A stretch of DNA of 64,000 nt from NCBI RefSeq assembly GCF_002954685.1, contig NZ_MSCN01000001.1, forward strand, positions 2,312,429-2,376,428, read 5' to 3'. The notes under the pieces are model-generated. The model was not told the DNA's origin. It did not search any database and worked only from the letters and a program-made list of their open reading frames with translations. This stretch comes from Polaribacter porphyrae (lineage in GTDB: Bacteria; Bacteroidota; Bacteroidia; Flavobacteriales; Flavobacteriaceae). The position numbers were made by a program, and so were the translations under genes. Shown here one piece after another: positions 19,083 to 28,047 of this stretch (the stretch's first letter is position 1; each line of letters opens with the position of its first letter).

Positions 19083-19095
19083 TTAGAATAGGAAA

Positions 19096-19632
19096 ATGAA
19101 TAAAAAAATACAAATTGCCACTTTAGGTGGAGGGTGTTTTTGGTGTACAGAAGCAGTATTCCAAAAAGTAAAAGGTATAGAAAAAGTAGTGTCTGGTTAT
19201 TCAGGGGGAAATGCTCCAGGAAAACCAACCTATAGAGAAATTTGTTCAGGATTAACAGGGCATGCAGAAGTAATTCAAATTACTTTTGATGCAAATATGA
19301 TCTCTTACGATGATATTTTAGTCATCTTTATGACTACTCATGACCCAACAACGCTAAACAGACAAGGTGCAGATAGAGGTACACAATACAGGTCTGTAAT
19401 TTTTTATCATGATGATGCTCAAAAACTTGTTTCTGAAGAGGTTCTAAAACAGCTACAACCTTATTTTGATAATAAAATTGTGACAGAAATTAGTCCTTTA
19501 GATATTTTCTACGAAGCAGAACAAGAACACCAAGATTTTTATAAAAACAATCAAGGTTATGGATATTGTAGTTTTGTAATTGAACCTAAACTTTCTAAAT
19601 TAAGAAAATTACATGCTGATAAATTAAAGTAA
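19096..19632 (+). CDS. msrA: Peptide-methionine (S)-S-oxide reductase MsrA
   Basis: Reduces methionine-S-sulfoxide. The 178-aa chain has the catalytic GGGCFWC motif, YSGG, GHAE, the HDPTTLNRQGADRGTQYRS block and a C-terminal GYGYCSF Cys that can resolve the disulfide. It is followed after 8 bases by a SAP-domain gene in the same direction. Confidence 0.95.
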   Translation: MNKKIQIATLGGGCFWCTEAVFQKVKGIEKVVSGYSGGNAPGKPTYREICSGLTGHAEVIQITFDANMISYDDILVIFMTTHDPTTLNRQGADRGTQYRSVIFYHDDAQKLVSEEVLKQLQPYFDNKIVTEISPLDIFYEAEQEHQDFYKNNQGYGYCSFVIEPKLSKLRKLHADKLK

Positions 19633-19640
19633 CCTGTTTT

Positions 19641-20243
19641 ATGGATAAAAGGCCAACACTAAATAAAGACATATCAGTAAAAGATTTTACAGACTTCTAT
19701 TGGTTAAAAAAAGAACTCATGCAATTTTGCAAAAAGGAAGATTTAAGAATAACTGGTAGTAAAATTGATATTTCTAAAAGGATTGCTGAATATCTAAACA
19801 CAGGAAAAAAGAATGAATTGATTAAAAGTACAGAAAATAAAAAAACATCTACATTTAACTGGAAAACTGAAAACCTAACATTAAAAACCTTAATTACAGA
19901 CAACTACAAGAGTACAGAAAATGTTAGAAGTTTTTTTGAAAAAGAAATAGGAAAACAATTCAAGTTCAATATAAAATTTATGAATTGGATGAAAGTAAAT
20001 TCAGGAAAAAACTTAAAAGATGCTATTGAAGAGTGGAATAAAATAACAATTCAAAATAAATTAAGTTCAGCAGTTAAAAATATTGCCCCTCAATTTGAAT
20101 ACAACACCTATTTACGTGATTTTTTATTAGATAACCCAAAACTAAAAAGAAATCTAGGGATACAACTTTGGAATCTTAAAAAGCAATTAAGAGGAAATAA
20201 TAAATACGAAAAAGAGGATTTAAACTTAATTAAAGATGATTAA
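19641..20243 (+). CDS. SAP-domain protein with DUF6434-like C-terminus
   Basis: A 200-aa basic protein. Residues 10-50 form a SAP-like helix-extended loop-helix (LKKELMQFCKKEDLRITGSK...AEYL), a fold that usually binds DNA. The C-terminal half (FNIKFMNWMKVNSGKNLKDA and beyond) resembles DUF6434, found after SAP in many Bacteroidota and Firmicutes proteins. Its stop overlaps the start of the glutaredoxin-like gene by 8 bases. Its role among redox-repair genes is unknown. Confidence 0.7.
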   Translation: MDKRPTLNKDISVKDFTDFYWLKKELMQFCKKEDLRITGSKIDISKRIAEYLNTGKKNELIKSTENKKTSTFNWKTENLTLKTLITDNYKSTENVRSFFEKEIGKQFKFNIKFMNWMKVNSGKNLKDAIEEWNKITIQNKLSSAVKNIAPQFEYNTYLRDFLLDNPKLKRNLGIQLWNLKKQLRGNNKYEKEDLNLIKDD

Positions 20244-20475
20244 ATTATATGGTGCAGAAAAATGCCATAAAACGCAATATTATAAAACATTTTTAAAAAC
20301 GCGTAATTTAGATTACGCGTTTTTAGATGTAGAACAAAATGAAGATTTTGCAGAAGAATTGCGTAAATTGTATGAAAATAGAAAATTAAATTTCCCAACA
20401 ATTACAATCAATACTAAAAAGTTGAGAAATCCTTCTGATAAAGATCTTCAAAAATGGATTGATAAATTAATATAA
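20236..20475 (+). CDS. Glutaredoxin-like protein, single cysteine
   Basis: A 79-aa thioredoxin-fold protein. The N-terminal strand runs into LYGAEKCHKTQYY, with one Cys in a CHKT motif, not the CPYC of dithiol glutaredoxins. The cis-proline region FPTITI and helix NPSDKDLQKWIDKL are in place. A single Cys suggests a monothiol-type or arsenate-reductase-like member. It overlaps the SAP gene, so translation is probably coupled. Confidence 0.75.
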   Translation: MIKLYGAEKCHKTQYYKTFLKTRNLDYAFLDVEQNEDFAEELRKLYENRKLNFPTITINTKKLRNPSDKDLQKWIDKLI

Positions 20476-20477
20476 AT

Positions 20478-20504
20478 CCTGCAAGGTTTTTATAACCTTG
20501 TAGG
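20478..20504. repeat. Dispersed palindromic repeat, copy 1
   Basis: Arms CCTGCAAGGT and ACCTTGTAGG around a 7-base loop. The same arms occur at 36770-36796 and, inverted, at 36849-36875. All copies are intergenic. Confidence 0.75.
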
Positions 20505-20517
20505 TATATTCTGTAAT

Positions 20518-22074
20518 ATGAAACTTAACATAAAAGAAACTTTTACTTCAGAATTACCTTCAGATCCAAATCTTGAAAACTCAAGAAGACAGGTTACTGA
20601 AGCTGTGTTTTCGTATGTAAATCCTAAAAAAACGAAAGCACCAAAAGTGATTCATACTTCGCAAGAAATGGCTAATGAATTAGGAATTTCTGATGAAGAA
20701 ACGAAATCAGATTTTTTTAGAGATATTGTTACTGGAAATGAAATTTATCCGAATACAAAACCTTTTGCAATGTGTTATGCAGGGCATCAATTTGGCAATT
20801 GGGCAGGACAATTGGGTGATGGAAGAGCCATCAATTTATTCGAAGTTGAACATCAAAACAAAAACTGGAAAGTACAATTAAAAGGAGCAGGAGAAACTCC
20901 TTATTCTAGAACTGCAGATGGTTTGGCTGTTTTGCGCTCGTCAATTAGAGAATATTTATGTGCAGAAGCCATGTTTCATTTGGGTGTGCCAACCACAAGA
21001 TCTTTATCTTTAAGTTTAACTGGCGACCAAGTCTTAAGAGATGTTTTGTATAATGGAAATCCTGCCTACGAAAAAGGAGCAATAGTATCAAGAATTTCTC
21101 CATCGTTTTTACGTTTTGGAAATTTTGAAATTTTTGCTGCAAGAAACGATGTAAGAAATCTAAAAATTTTAGTTGATTATACTATCAAACATCATTTTAA
21201 GTATTTAGGAAAACCATCCAAAGAAACGTATATCAACTTTTTTAGAGAAGTTTCAGAACGCACTTTAGAAATGATTATTCATTGGCAAAGAGTAGGTTTT
21301 GTACACGGAGTTATGAATACTGATAATATGTCAATCTTGGGTTTAACCATAGATTATGGACCTTATGGTTGGTTAGAAGGTTTCGATTTTAGCTGGACAC
21401 CAAATACCACAGACAGACAACACAAACGTTATAGATATGGAAATCAACCTAATATAGGACTTTGGAATTTATTTCAACTTGCAAATGCTTTGTATCCACT
21501 AATTGAAGAAGTAGAAACTTTAGAAGCTGTTTTGGCAGAATATAAAACGAATTTTGAGCAGAAATCATTAGCGATGATGAAATCGAAATTAGGTTTATTT
21601 GAAGATAATAAAAACGATTTAGGCATCATTCAGAATTTAGAAAACACTTTACAATTAGTAGAAACAGATATGACTCTTTTCTTTAGAAATTTAAGTAATT
21701 TTTCTGATGAAAATTCTAGTTTAAATGTGATTGAAGATTCATTTTATGATTATGAAAATATTTCTGAAGAAGTAAAACAATTATGGAAAACTTGGTTAAA
21801 CACATATGCTGAAAGATTAAAAAAAGAAAAGCTTTCTAACAAAGAAAGAAAAGCAAAAATGAATGCTGTAAATCCTAAATATGTTTTAAGAAATTATATG
21901 GCACAATTGGCAATTGATGCTGCAGATGAAGGAGATTACACATTAATTGACGAATTATTTCAGCTCTTAAAAAAGCCTTATGATGAGCAAGCAGAACATC
22001 AAAAATGGTTTGCAAAACGTCCTGAATGGGCAAGACACAAAGTAGGTTGCTCAATGTTATCTTGTAGTTCTTAA
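20518..22074 (+). CDS. selO: Protein adenylyltransferase SelO (YdiU family)
   Basis: Pseudokinase-fold enzyme that transfers AMP to protein hydroxyl groups and in E. coli acts on redox proteins, including glutaredoxin. The 518-aa length is typical. Recognised family segments are FAMCYAGHQFGNWAGQLGDG, LKGAGETPYSRTADG, FVHGVMNTDNMSILG and IDYGPYGWLEG. The C-terminus GCSMLSCSS carries cysteines at the site where eukaryotic SelO has selenocysteine. Its place next to a glutaredoxin-like and two Msr genes fits a redox role. Confidence 0.93.
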   Translation: MKLNIKETFTSELPSDPNLENSRRQVTEAVFSYVNPKKTKAPKVIHTSQEMANELGISDEETKSDFFRDIVTGNEIYPNTKPFAMCYAGHQFGNWAGQLGDGRAINLFEVEHQNKNWKVQLKGAGETPYSRTADGLAVLRSSIREYLCAEAMFHLGVPTTRSLSLSLTGDQVLRDVLYNGNPAYEKGAIVSRISPSFLRFGNFEIFAARNDVRNLKILVDYTIKHHFKYLGKPSKETYINFFREVSERTLEMIIHWQRVGFVHGVMNTDNMSILGLTIDYGPYGWLEGFDFSWTPNTTDRQHKRYRYGNQPNIGLWNLFQLANALYPLIEEVETLEAVLAEYKTNFEQKSLAMMKSKLGLFEDNKNDLGIIQNLENTLQLVETDMTLFFRNLSNFSDENSSLNVIEDSFYDYENISEEVKQLWKTWLNTYAERLKKEKLSNKERKAKMNAVNPKYVLRNYMAQLAIDAADEGDYTLIDELFQLLKKPYDEQAEHQKWFAKRPEWARHKVGCSMLSCSS

Positions 22075-22112
22075 AAATATATAAACAAAATTGAAAGGTT
22101 AGAAACAAAAAA

Positions 22113-23057
22113 ATGAAATTAGGATTAGGAACTGCTGCTTTAGGAAGACCACAATATATTAATGTGCGCTTAAAAAATTGCGACAATTCAAATTTAGAAA
22201 AATTTAGGAAACAAAGTTTTCAAGTTTTGGAAGACGCTTATAATCTAGGAATCAGATATTTTGATACTGCTTCTGGTTATGGTTTGGCTGAAGAATTGTT
22301 GTTAGAATGGATACTAACAAAAAATGATAAAACTATTGAAGTTGCTACAAAATGGGGTTACACCTACACTGCAAATTTTGATGCAAATGCCAAAGTTCAC
22401 GAAGTAAAAGAACATAGTTTAGCTAAATTAAAAGAACAGTGGAAATTCTCAAAACAACTTCTCCCCTATTTTAAGGTATATCAAATTCATTCTACAACTT
22501 TAGAAACTGGTGTTTTAGAAAATAAAGGAGTTTTAAAAGAACTGGCGCGTTTAAAAAAAGAGCACAATCTTAAAATCGGAATTACAACTACTGGAACAAA
22601 TCAAGTAGAAGTGATTCAAAAAGCGTTGTCTGTTTTTGTTGATGGAGAGCAATTATTTGATGTTTTTCAAGTAACTTATAATATTTTAGACCAAAGTTTA
22701 TTAGAAATCGTTGATGAATTACAGCAGCAAAATAAATCGATTGTAATTAAAGAAGCTTTGGCTAATGGACGTGTTTTTAAAAATGAAAATTATCCTCATT
22801 ATCAAAAAATGTATACAACTTTAGAAAAATTGGCTCAAAAATATAAAATTGGTGTGGATGCAATAGCACTAAAATATGGTTTACAAACTATTCCAAATGC
22901 TACAGTTTTAAGTGGAGCAAGCAATACCAATCAACTTACAGAAAACCTAAAAGCAAATTCTTTGGTACTTTCTAATTATGATATTGAATTATTGAATTCT
23001 TTTAAAGTTTCTCCAGAATTTTATTGGGATGAAAGAAAGCAACTAGAATGGAATTAA
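22113..23057 (+). CDS. Aldo/keto reductase
   Basis: A 314-aa NADPH-dependent oxidoreductase. The family tetrad appears as D and Y in FDTASGYGLAEELL, K in VATKWGY and H in VYQIHSTT. The C-terminal NADP-binding part includes TVLSGASNTNQLTENL. The substrate is not predictable. The MsrA-like gene starts inside its last codons (10-base overlap), so they are coupled. Confidence 0.88.
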   Translation: MKLGLGTAALGRPQYINVRLKNCDNSNLEKFRKQSFQVLEDAYNLGIRYFDTASGYGLAEELLLEWILTKNDKTIEVATKWGYTYTANFDANAKVHEVKEHSLAKLKEQWKFSKQLLPYFKVYQIHSTTLETGVLENKGVLKELARLKKEHNLKIGITTTGTNQVEVIQKALSVFVDGEQLFDVFQVTYNILDQSLLEIVDELQQQNKSIVIKEALANGRVFKNENYPHYQKMYTTLEKLAQKYKIGVDAIALKYGLQTIPNATVLSGASNTNQLTENLKANSLVLSNYDIELLNSFKVSPEFYWDERKQLEWN

Positions 23058-23566
23058 CACAAATTGCTTTTGGTGGTGGCTGCCATTGGTGTACAGAAGC
23101 TGTTTTTCAATCGTTACTTGGTGTTCAAAAAGTAGAGCAAGGTTGGGTTGCATCCACAGCAAAAAATAACACTTTTTCTGAAGCTGTCATTGTTCATTTT
23201 AACAGCTCAAAAATCAACCTAAAAACTTTAATTGAAATTCATTTATTAACACATAAAAGTACAAGTAATCATTCTATGCGTAATAAATATCGCTCTGCGA
23301 TTTATTATTTTTCTATTCAACAAAAAATAGAAAGTTTAAAAATAATTGATGAATTACAAACAAGTTTTAGTAACAAAATTATTACACAAGTTATAAAATT
23401 TCAACAATTCAAACCTTCAACAGAAGAATTTCAGAATTATTATCAATCTAATCCAGAAAAACCATTTTGCAAAACTTATATCAATCCAAAACTGAAGTTT
23501 TTATTGCATAAATTTTCTAATCATATAGATAAAAGTAAAATAAGCCATTTAATTTATCAGCATTAA
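23048..23566 (+). CDS. Divergent MsrA-family protein
   Basis: A 172-aa MsrA relative. The active-site motif reads GGGCHWC where MsrA has GCFWC, so the Phe lining the methyl pocket is replaced by His. YSGG is absent (VASTAKN) and HDPT is changed to HKST, while YRSAIYYF remains. The C-terminal resolving region differs too. It is about half as similar to the local MsrA by eye as true paralogues would be. It may be a reductase with another substrate or a weak MsrA. Confidence 0.75.
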   Translation: MELTQIAFGGGCHWCTEAVFQSLLGVQKVEQGWVASTAKNNTFSEAVIVHFNSSKINLKTLIEIHLLTHKSTSNHSMRNKYRSAIYYFSIQQKIESLKIIDELQTSFSNKIITQVIKFQQFKPSTEEFQNYYQSNPEKPFCKTYINPKLKFLLHKFSNHIDKSKISHLIYQH

Positions 23567-23733
23567 AGTTCAGTTTTAAATCTTAACTACTGAAAGAGAT
23601 TACCAATAAATGTTCTGTTTTTAAAATAATAATTTATGTAGAATTGATTTTATTTAAAAACTGGATGAATATATATAAGTTGATTTGATAGCGTTATTTT
23701 AATTAAATTAATTTCATTAGTTTTATGGAAGTT

Positions 23734-23753
23734 CAAGAAACCCTTTTTTCTTG
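23734..23753. other. Hairpin in the leader of the molybdenum hydroxylase operon
   Basis: CAAGAAA and TTTCTTG flank a 6-base loop 22 bases before the cytochrome ATG at 23776. No promoter could be placed with confidence in 23567-23775. Confidence 0.3.
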
Positions 23754-23775
23754 GTAAAATCACATTAGAAACTTT

Positions 23776-24390
23776 ATGAAAACAACAAAAATCAACTATT
23801 TAATTCCACTCCTTCTAATTAGTGGTATTCTAATAGCTTCCAATTACTCCTCTTCATTTAATGAATATATTTCTATTGAAAAGAAAACATTGAATTCATC
23901 AGAAAATAAAGACAACTTTACCAAAATGATGGACGTTTTAACACATCCTAGATGTATGAATTGTCATCCAAGTGATAATGTTCCAAAGCAAGGAATTGAT
24001 AGTCATCCTCATTATTTTGGAATGGAAGGTGGAGAAAAAGACCAAGGTTTTAAAGCTACTAAATGTGCTACTTGTCATCAAAAAGAAAACAATAATTTTT
24101 CTGGAGTTCCTGGGGCTCCACATTGGGGTTTAGCTCCACAATCTATGGCTTGGAAAGGGTTAACAAGACAAGAAATTGCTGCAGTAATTTTAAATCCAGA
24201 GAAAAATGGAGGAAAGGATCATAAAGGAGTTATCAAACATTTAACTGAAGATGATTTGGTTTTATGGGCTTGGAATCCTGGAGTTGATGCTGCAGGAAAC
24301 AAAAGAGAAAAGCCACCAATTTCTGAAGAGGAGTTTAAAAAAGTAGTAAAAGAATGGTTTGCTGATGGTGCCATAATCCCTGAAAATTAA
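23776..24390 (+). CDS. Membrane-anchored or secreted c-type cytochrome, partner of a molybdenum hydroxylase
   Basis: A 204-aa protein with an N-terminal hydrophobic segment (YLIPLLLISGILIA) and two haem-binding motifs, CMNCH and CATCH. It would pass electrons from the molybdoenzyme to the respiratory chain in the periplasm. The gene heads a five-gene operon and lies 5 bases before the 2Fe-2S subunit gene, which is the layout of isoquinoline 1-oxidoreductase-like enzymes with a cytochrome subunit. Confidence 0.85.
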   Translation: MKTTKINYLIPLLLISGILIASNYSSSFNEYISIEKKTLNSSENKDNFTKMMDVLTHPRCMNCHPSDNVPKQGIDSHPHYFGMEGGEKDQGFKATKCATCHQKENNNFSGVPGAPHWGLAPQSMAWKGLTRQEIAAVILNPEKNGGKDHKGVIKHLTEDDLVLWAWNPGVDAAGNKREKPPISEEEFKKVVKEWFADGAIIPEN

Positions 24391-24395
24391 TAGAA

Positions 24396-24869
24396 ATGAA
24401 TATAAAATTTACAATAAACAACAAACCAGTTTCTATTGATATAGAAGATGAAAACACACCACTTTTGTGGGTTGTTAGAGATATTTTAGATTTAAAAGGC
24501 ACAAAATTTGGGTGTGGTAAAGCTGCTTGTGGAGCGTGTACTTTGCATGTAGATGATGTTGCTGTGCGTTCTTGTTCTTACGCAGTAAAATTTGCAAAAG
24601 ATAAAAATGTAACTACAATAGAAGGTTTGGGTGATGTAGAAAATCCACATCCTGTGCAACAAGCTTGGATAGAAGAAGTTGTACCACAATGTGGCTATTG
24701 TCAACCAGGTTTTATGATGGCAACTGCAGCTTTGTTAAAAGAAAATCCAAATCCTACAGATGAAGATATTGATAAAAACATTATTAATATTTGTAGATGT
24801 GCAACCTATTATAGAATGCGAAAAGCAATTCATAGAGCAGCTGAATTAACTCAAGAATCTAAAAATTAA
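24396..24869 (+). CDS. 2Fe-2S subunit of an aldehyde/isoquinoline-type oxidoreductase
   Basis: Small iron-sulfur subunit, 157 aa, of xanthine oxidase family. The plant-type ferredoxin cluster is held by FGCGKAACGACTLH plus a later Cys (VRSCSYAV). The second, helical cluster domain has CGYCQPGFMM and NICRCATY. It moves electrons from the Mo site to the cytochrome. It lacks a Tat signal and is probably exported together with the large subunit. Confidence 0.93.
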   Translation: MNIKFTINNKPVSIDIEDENTPLLWVVRDILDLKGTKFGCGKAACGACTLHVDDVAVRSCSYAVKFAKDKNVTTIEGLGDVENPHPVQQAWIEEVVPQCGYCQPGFMMATAALLKENPNPTDEDIDKNIINICRCATYYRMRKAIHRAAELTQESKN

Positions 24870-24872
24870 AGG

Positions 24873-27026
24873 ATGGCTAAAAAGAAAATATCACGCAGAA
24901 AATTTTTGGTTAGAGGTGGTTTAGGAACTCTTGGAGTTTTAGCATTAGGAACCTATGTTTTTAGAAATCCAATTCGTAGGGAAATTATCGATTTTGCAGA
25001 TTCGTTTGTTTCTCCATATTCAGGTACAGGAACTGAACCCAATTTATGGTTCGAAATTACAAAAGATAATACAGTTATTTTACATTCGCCAAAAGTAGAA
25101 ATGGGACAAGGCACTTTTACAGGTTTGGCTCAAATTGCTGCAGATGAATTGGATATCGACATCAATCAAATTCAAGTTATTGCTGCATCTACTGCAAGCG
25201 GAATTGTAGATGGTTTAGGAACTGGAGGTAGTTTATCTGTAGCTTCTATGTGGATGCCTTTGCGTGAAATGGCTGCTACAATACGTAAAATGATTACGAT
25301 TGAAGCTGCTAAAAAACTAGAAATCCCTGTAGAAAATTTATCCACACAAAATGGAATTGTTTCTGGAAATGGAACAAAAATTACTTATGCAAAGGCTGTA
25401 GAAAATGTTACAGAATGGGAAATTCCTGACACTCCAAAATTAAAACCTGTTGCTGATTATAAGTTGGTTGGAAAACCAGTAGCAAGAATCGATTTAAAAG
25501 CCAAAGTTTTTGGAGATCCAATTTTTGGTATGGATGCAGAAATGGAAGATATGTTGCATGCAGTTGTTATAAGACCAGAACATATTGGAGCTACTTATAA
25601 AAGTGCCAATTTTAACAAAGCTGCACAAATGCCTGGAGTTGTAAAAGTAGTTCAAATTGAAGATTGGATTGGTGTTGTTGCAAAAACGTATGCACAGGCC
25701 TTAGCTGCAAAAATGGAAGTTGATGTCGAGTGGAACATCCCAAAAAAATGGACAGAACAAGAAATTAGAGCACTTATTTCTGTTGGAAATGGAAATGAAG
25801 TGTTAGTGCAAAAAGAAGGCGATAATTTAGATGATGATGATAAAGAATTTTTAGAAATCGAGTTTAAAAGTCCAATGGGTGCACACGCACAAATAGAACC
25901 AAATGGAGCTGTAGCTTCTTACAAAGATGGTAAAGTAACTGTAATCCTTTCTACTCAAGTTGTGGGAATTACACAAAATCAAATTTCTAAAGCATTAGAT
26001 ATTGATACAAAAAATATCAATATTATTCCTACTTATTTGGGTGGTGGTTTTGGAAGAAGACTAAATACAAAACACGCTATTAAAGCTGTGCAACTTTCTA
26101 AAGAAGTTGGTCAACCTGTAAAATATTTTTTCACTCGAAAAGAAGAATTTCAAAATGATATGTTTAGACCTCCTACACATCACATTATGAAAGGAAAACT
26201 AAACGAAAAAGGACAAATTTCTAATTTAGAACATCATTTTGCAAGTGGAAATGTGGCTATAGATTCTGCATTATTGCCAGATATTGCTAATACAATTTTA
26301 GGTGCTGATTTTGGTGCAATTCGTGGAGGAAGTATTCATTATTCAGCTATTGAAAATATAAGAGCTGTTCAATGGCACAAAACCTTGCCTTTTGCTACAA
26401 GTTGGTGGCGTAGTTTAGGTTTATTGGCAAATACTTTTGCTATAGAATCTTTTGTAGATGAGTTGGCTTTAAAAGGAAATCAAAATCCTATTGAATTGCG
26501 TTTATCACAAATAAAAGATAATGAAGAAGGAATTCGTTTAAAAAACGTAATTAAAAAAGCACAAAAAGAAGCCAGTTATTCTGATGAAGTTGTAAACGGA
26601 AAAGCAATGGGTTTTGCTTGTTCTACAGATACAGGAACGCCCTGTGCACAAATAGTTGAAGTTTCTATTATAGATAATCAAATTAAAGTACATAAAGTTA
26701 CTTGTGTTATGGATTGTGGTATTGCAGTAAATCCAGATCAAGTAAAAGCACAATGTGAAGGTGCAATGATTATGGCAATGAGTGCTGCAATGCACGAAAA
26801 AATGTATATTGATGATGGACAATTGCAACCCACAATTTACGGCCCTTATGATATGGCTTTGCTAAAACACGCACCTAAAGAAATTAATATTCATTTAATA
26901 CAAGGTGTTGATAAACCTCTGCCTGTTGGTGAACCTCCTTTAGGACCAATTGCTGCTGCAATTGCAAATGCTGTAAGAAGAATCACAGGAAAAAGATTGA
27001 CAGAAATGCCTTTAAAACTTTCATAA
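24873..27026 (+). CDS. Molybdopterin-binding subunit, isoquinoline 1-oxidoreductase beta-like
   Basis: Catalytic subunit, 717 aa, of a xanthine oxidase-family Mo hydroxylase. The N-terminus has a twin-arginine signal (ISRRKFLVRGGLGTLG), so the complex works outside the cytoplasm. Motifs include EMGQGTFTGLAQIAADEL, GGGFGRRL and, near the end, PVGEPPLGPIAAAIANAV, holding the catalytic Glu. The usual separate FAD subunit is missing, as in IorAB-type enzymes that use a cytochrome. Substrate is likely an aldehyde or N-heterocycle, but cannot be fixed. Confidence 0.92.
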   Translation: MAKKKISRRKFLVRGGLGTLGVLALGTYVFRNPIRREIIDFADSFVSPYSGTGTEPNLWFEITKDNTVILHSPKVEMGQGTFTGLAQIAADELDIDINQIQVIAASTASGIVDGLGTGGSLSVASMWMPLREMAATIRKMITIEAAKKLEIPVENLSTQNGIVSGNGTKITYAKAVENVTEWEIPDTPKLKPVADYKLVGKPVARIDLKAKVFGDPIFGMDAEMEDMLHAVVIRPEHIGATYKSANFNKAAQMPGVVKVVQIEDWIGVVAKTYAQALAAKMEVDVEWNIPKKWTEQEIRALISVGNGNEVLVQKEGDNLDDDDKEFLEIEFKSPMGAHAQIEPNGAVASYKDGKVTVILSTQVVGITQNQISKALDIDTKNINIIPTYLGGGFGRRLNTKHAIKAVQLSKEVGQPVKYFFTRKEEFQNDMFRPPTHHIMKGKLNEKGQISNLEHHFASGNVAIDSALLPDIANTILGADFGAIRGGSIHYSAIENIRAVQWHKTLPFATSWWRSLGLLANTFAIESFVDELALKGNQNPIELRLSQIKDNEEGIRLKNVIKKAQKEASYSDEVVNGKAMGFACSTDTGTPCAQIVEVSIIDNQIKVHKVTCVMDCGIAVNPDQVKAQCEGAMIMAMSAAMHEKMYIDDGQLQPTIYGPYDMALLKHAPKEINIHLIQGVDKPLPVGEPPLGPIAAAIANAVRRITGKRLTEMPLKLS

Positions 27027-27030
27027 TTAA

Positions 27031-28047
27031 ATGATTCACGAACTTAAAGAAATAATTCATCAAGCCATTATCAATCAGCAAAAAGGATTGAAAAATGTGT
27101 TGGCTTCTGTGGTTTATTTAGAGGGTTCATCTTACAGAAAACCAGGAGTAAGAATGCTAATTGCTGAAGATTATAGCTCTGTTGGTGCAGTTTCTGGAGG
27201 TTGTGTAGAAAAAGAAATCATACAAAGAAGCAAATCTGTTTTTGTTGATGGAAAACCAAAAGTTATCACTTATGATGGACGTTACAGATTGGGTTGTGAA
27301 GGAATTCTCTATATTTTAATAGAGCCTTTTTTTATTACTAAACAATTTCTGAATGTTTTTACAGATGCAAATCAAAAAAGAGAAAGCCTAAAAATTGAAA
27401 GTTTTTTTGAGAAAAAAGATGAATTTTTTGGTAATTTCGGCTCTATAATCACTTTTGAGAATCAACAACAATTTACATTTTCTAAAGATTATAAAGTCGA
27501 TGAAAATGCTAGTACTTTCTCACAAATTTTACAGCCCGATTTTCGACTAATTATTATTGGTGGCGAACACGATGCTGTAAAATTATGTAAAATTGCTGCA
27601 AATTTAGGTTGGCAAGTAGATGTAATAACTTCAGCAAAAGATAGCAAACAATTGTCTGATTTTCCAGGCTCAAATTCTGTTATTGGAGATTCTCCAGAAA
27701 CCATCAAATTTTCTGATATTGAAAAAAATACTGCCATTGTAATTATGAACCATAGTTACGTGCAAGATTTAAAATATGTTGCAAAACTATCTGAATATCA
27801 ACCTAAATATATTGGTATTTTAGGTGCACCAAAACGTAGAGAGCGTCTATTCAATGAACTTTTTGAATTTGTTCCTGATATTTCTGATGATTTTTTAGAC
27901 AATATTTACACACCAGCAGGTTTACATATTGGTGCACAAACTCCAGAAGAAATTGCAGTTTCTATTGTAGCTGAAATTTTATCTGTAATCAGAAAAAAAG
28001 AACCGTTTTCACTTCGAAAAATTAACGGTAAAATTCATACTTCATAA
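27031..28047 (+). CDS. XdhC/CoxI family molybdenum cofactor insertion protein
   Basis: A 338-aa maturation factor that binds and modifies (sulfurates) Moco before insertion into the hydroxylase. The N-terminal XdhC_CoxI domain has GSSYRKPGVRMLI and GAVSGGCVEKEI. The C-terminal Rossmann domain has IIIGGEHDAVKL and IGILGAPKRRERL. It starts 4 bases after the Mo subunit stop, which fits co-production. Confidence 0.9.
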   Translation: MIHELKEIIHQAIINQQKGLKNVLASVVYLEGSSYRKPGVRMLIAEDYSSVGAVSGGCVEKEIIQRSKSVFVDGKPKVITYDGRYRLGCEGILYILIEPFFITKQFLNVFTDANQKRESLKIESFFEKKDEFFGNFGSIITFENQQQFTFSKDYKVDENASTFSQILQPDFRLIIIGGEHDAVKLCKIAANLGWQVDVITSAKDSKQLSDFPGSNSVIGDSPETIKFSDIEKNTAIVIMNHSYVQDLKYVAKLSEYQPKYIGILGAPKRRERLFNELFEFVPDISDDFLDNIYTPAGLHIGAQTPEEIAVSIVAEILSVIRKKEPFSLRKINGKIHTS

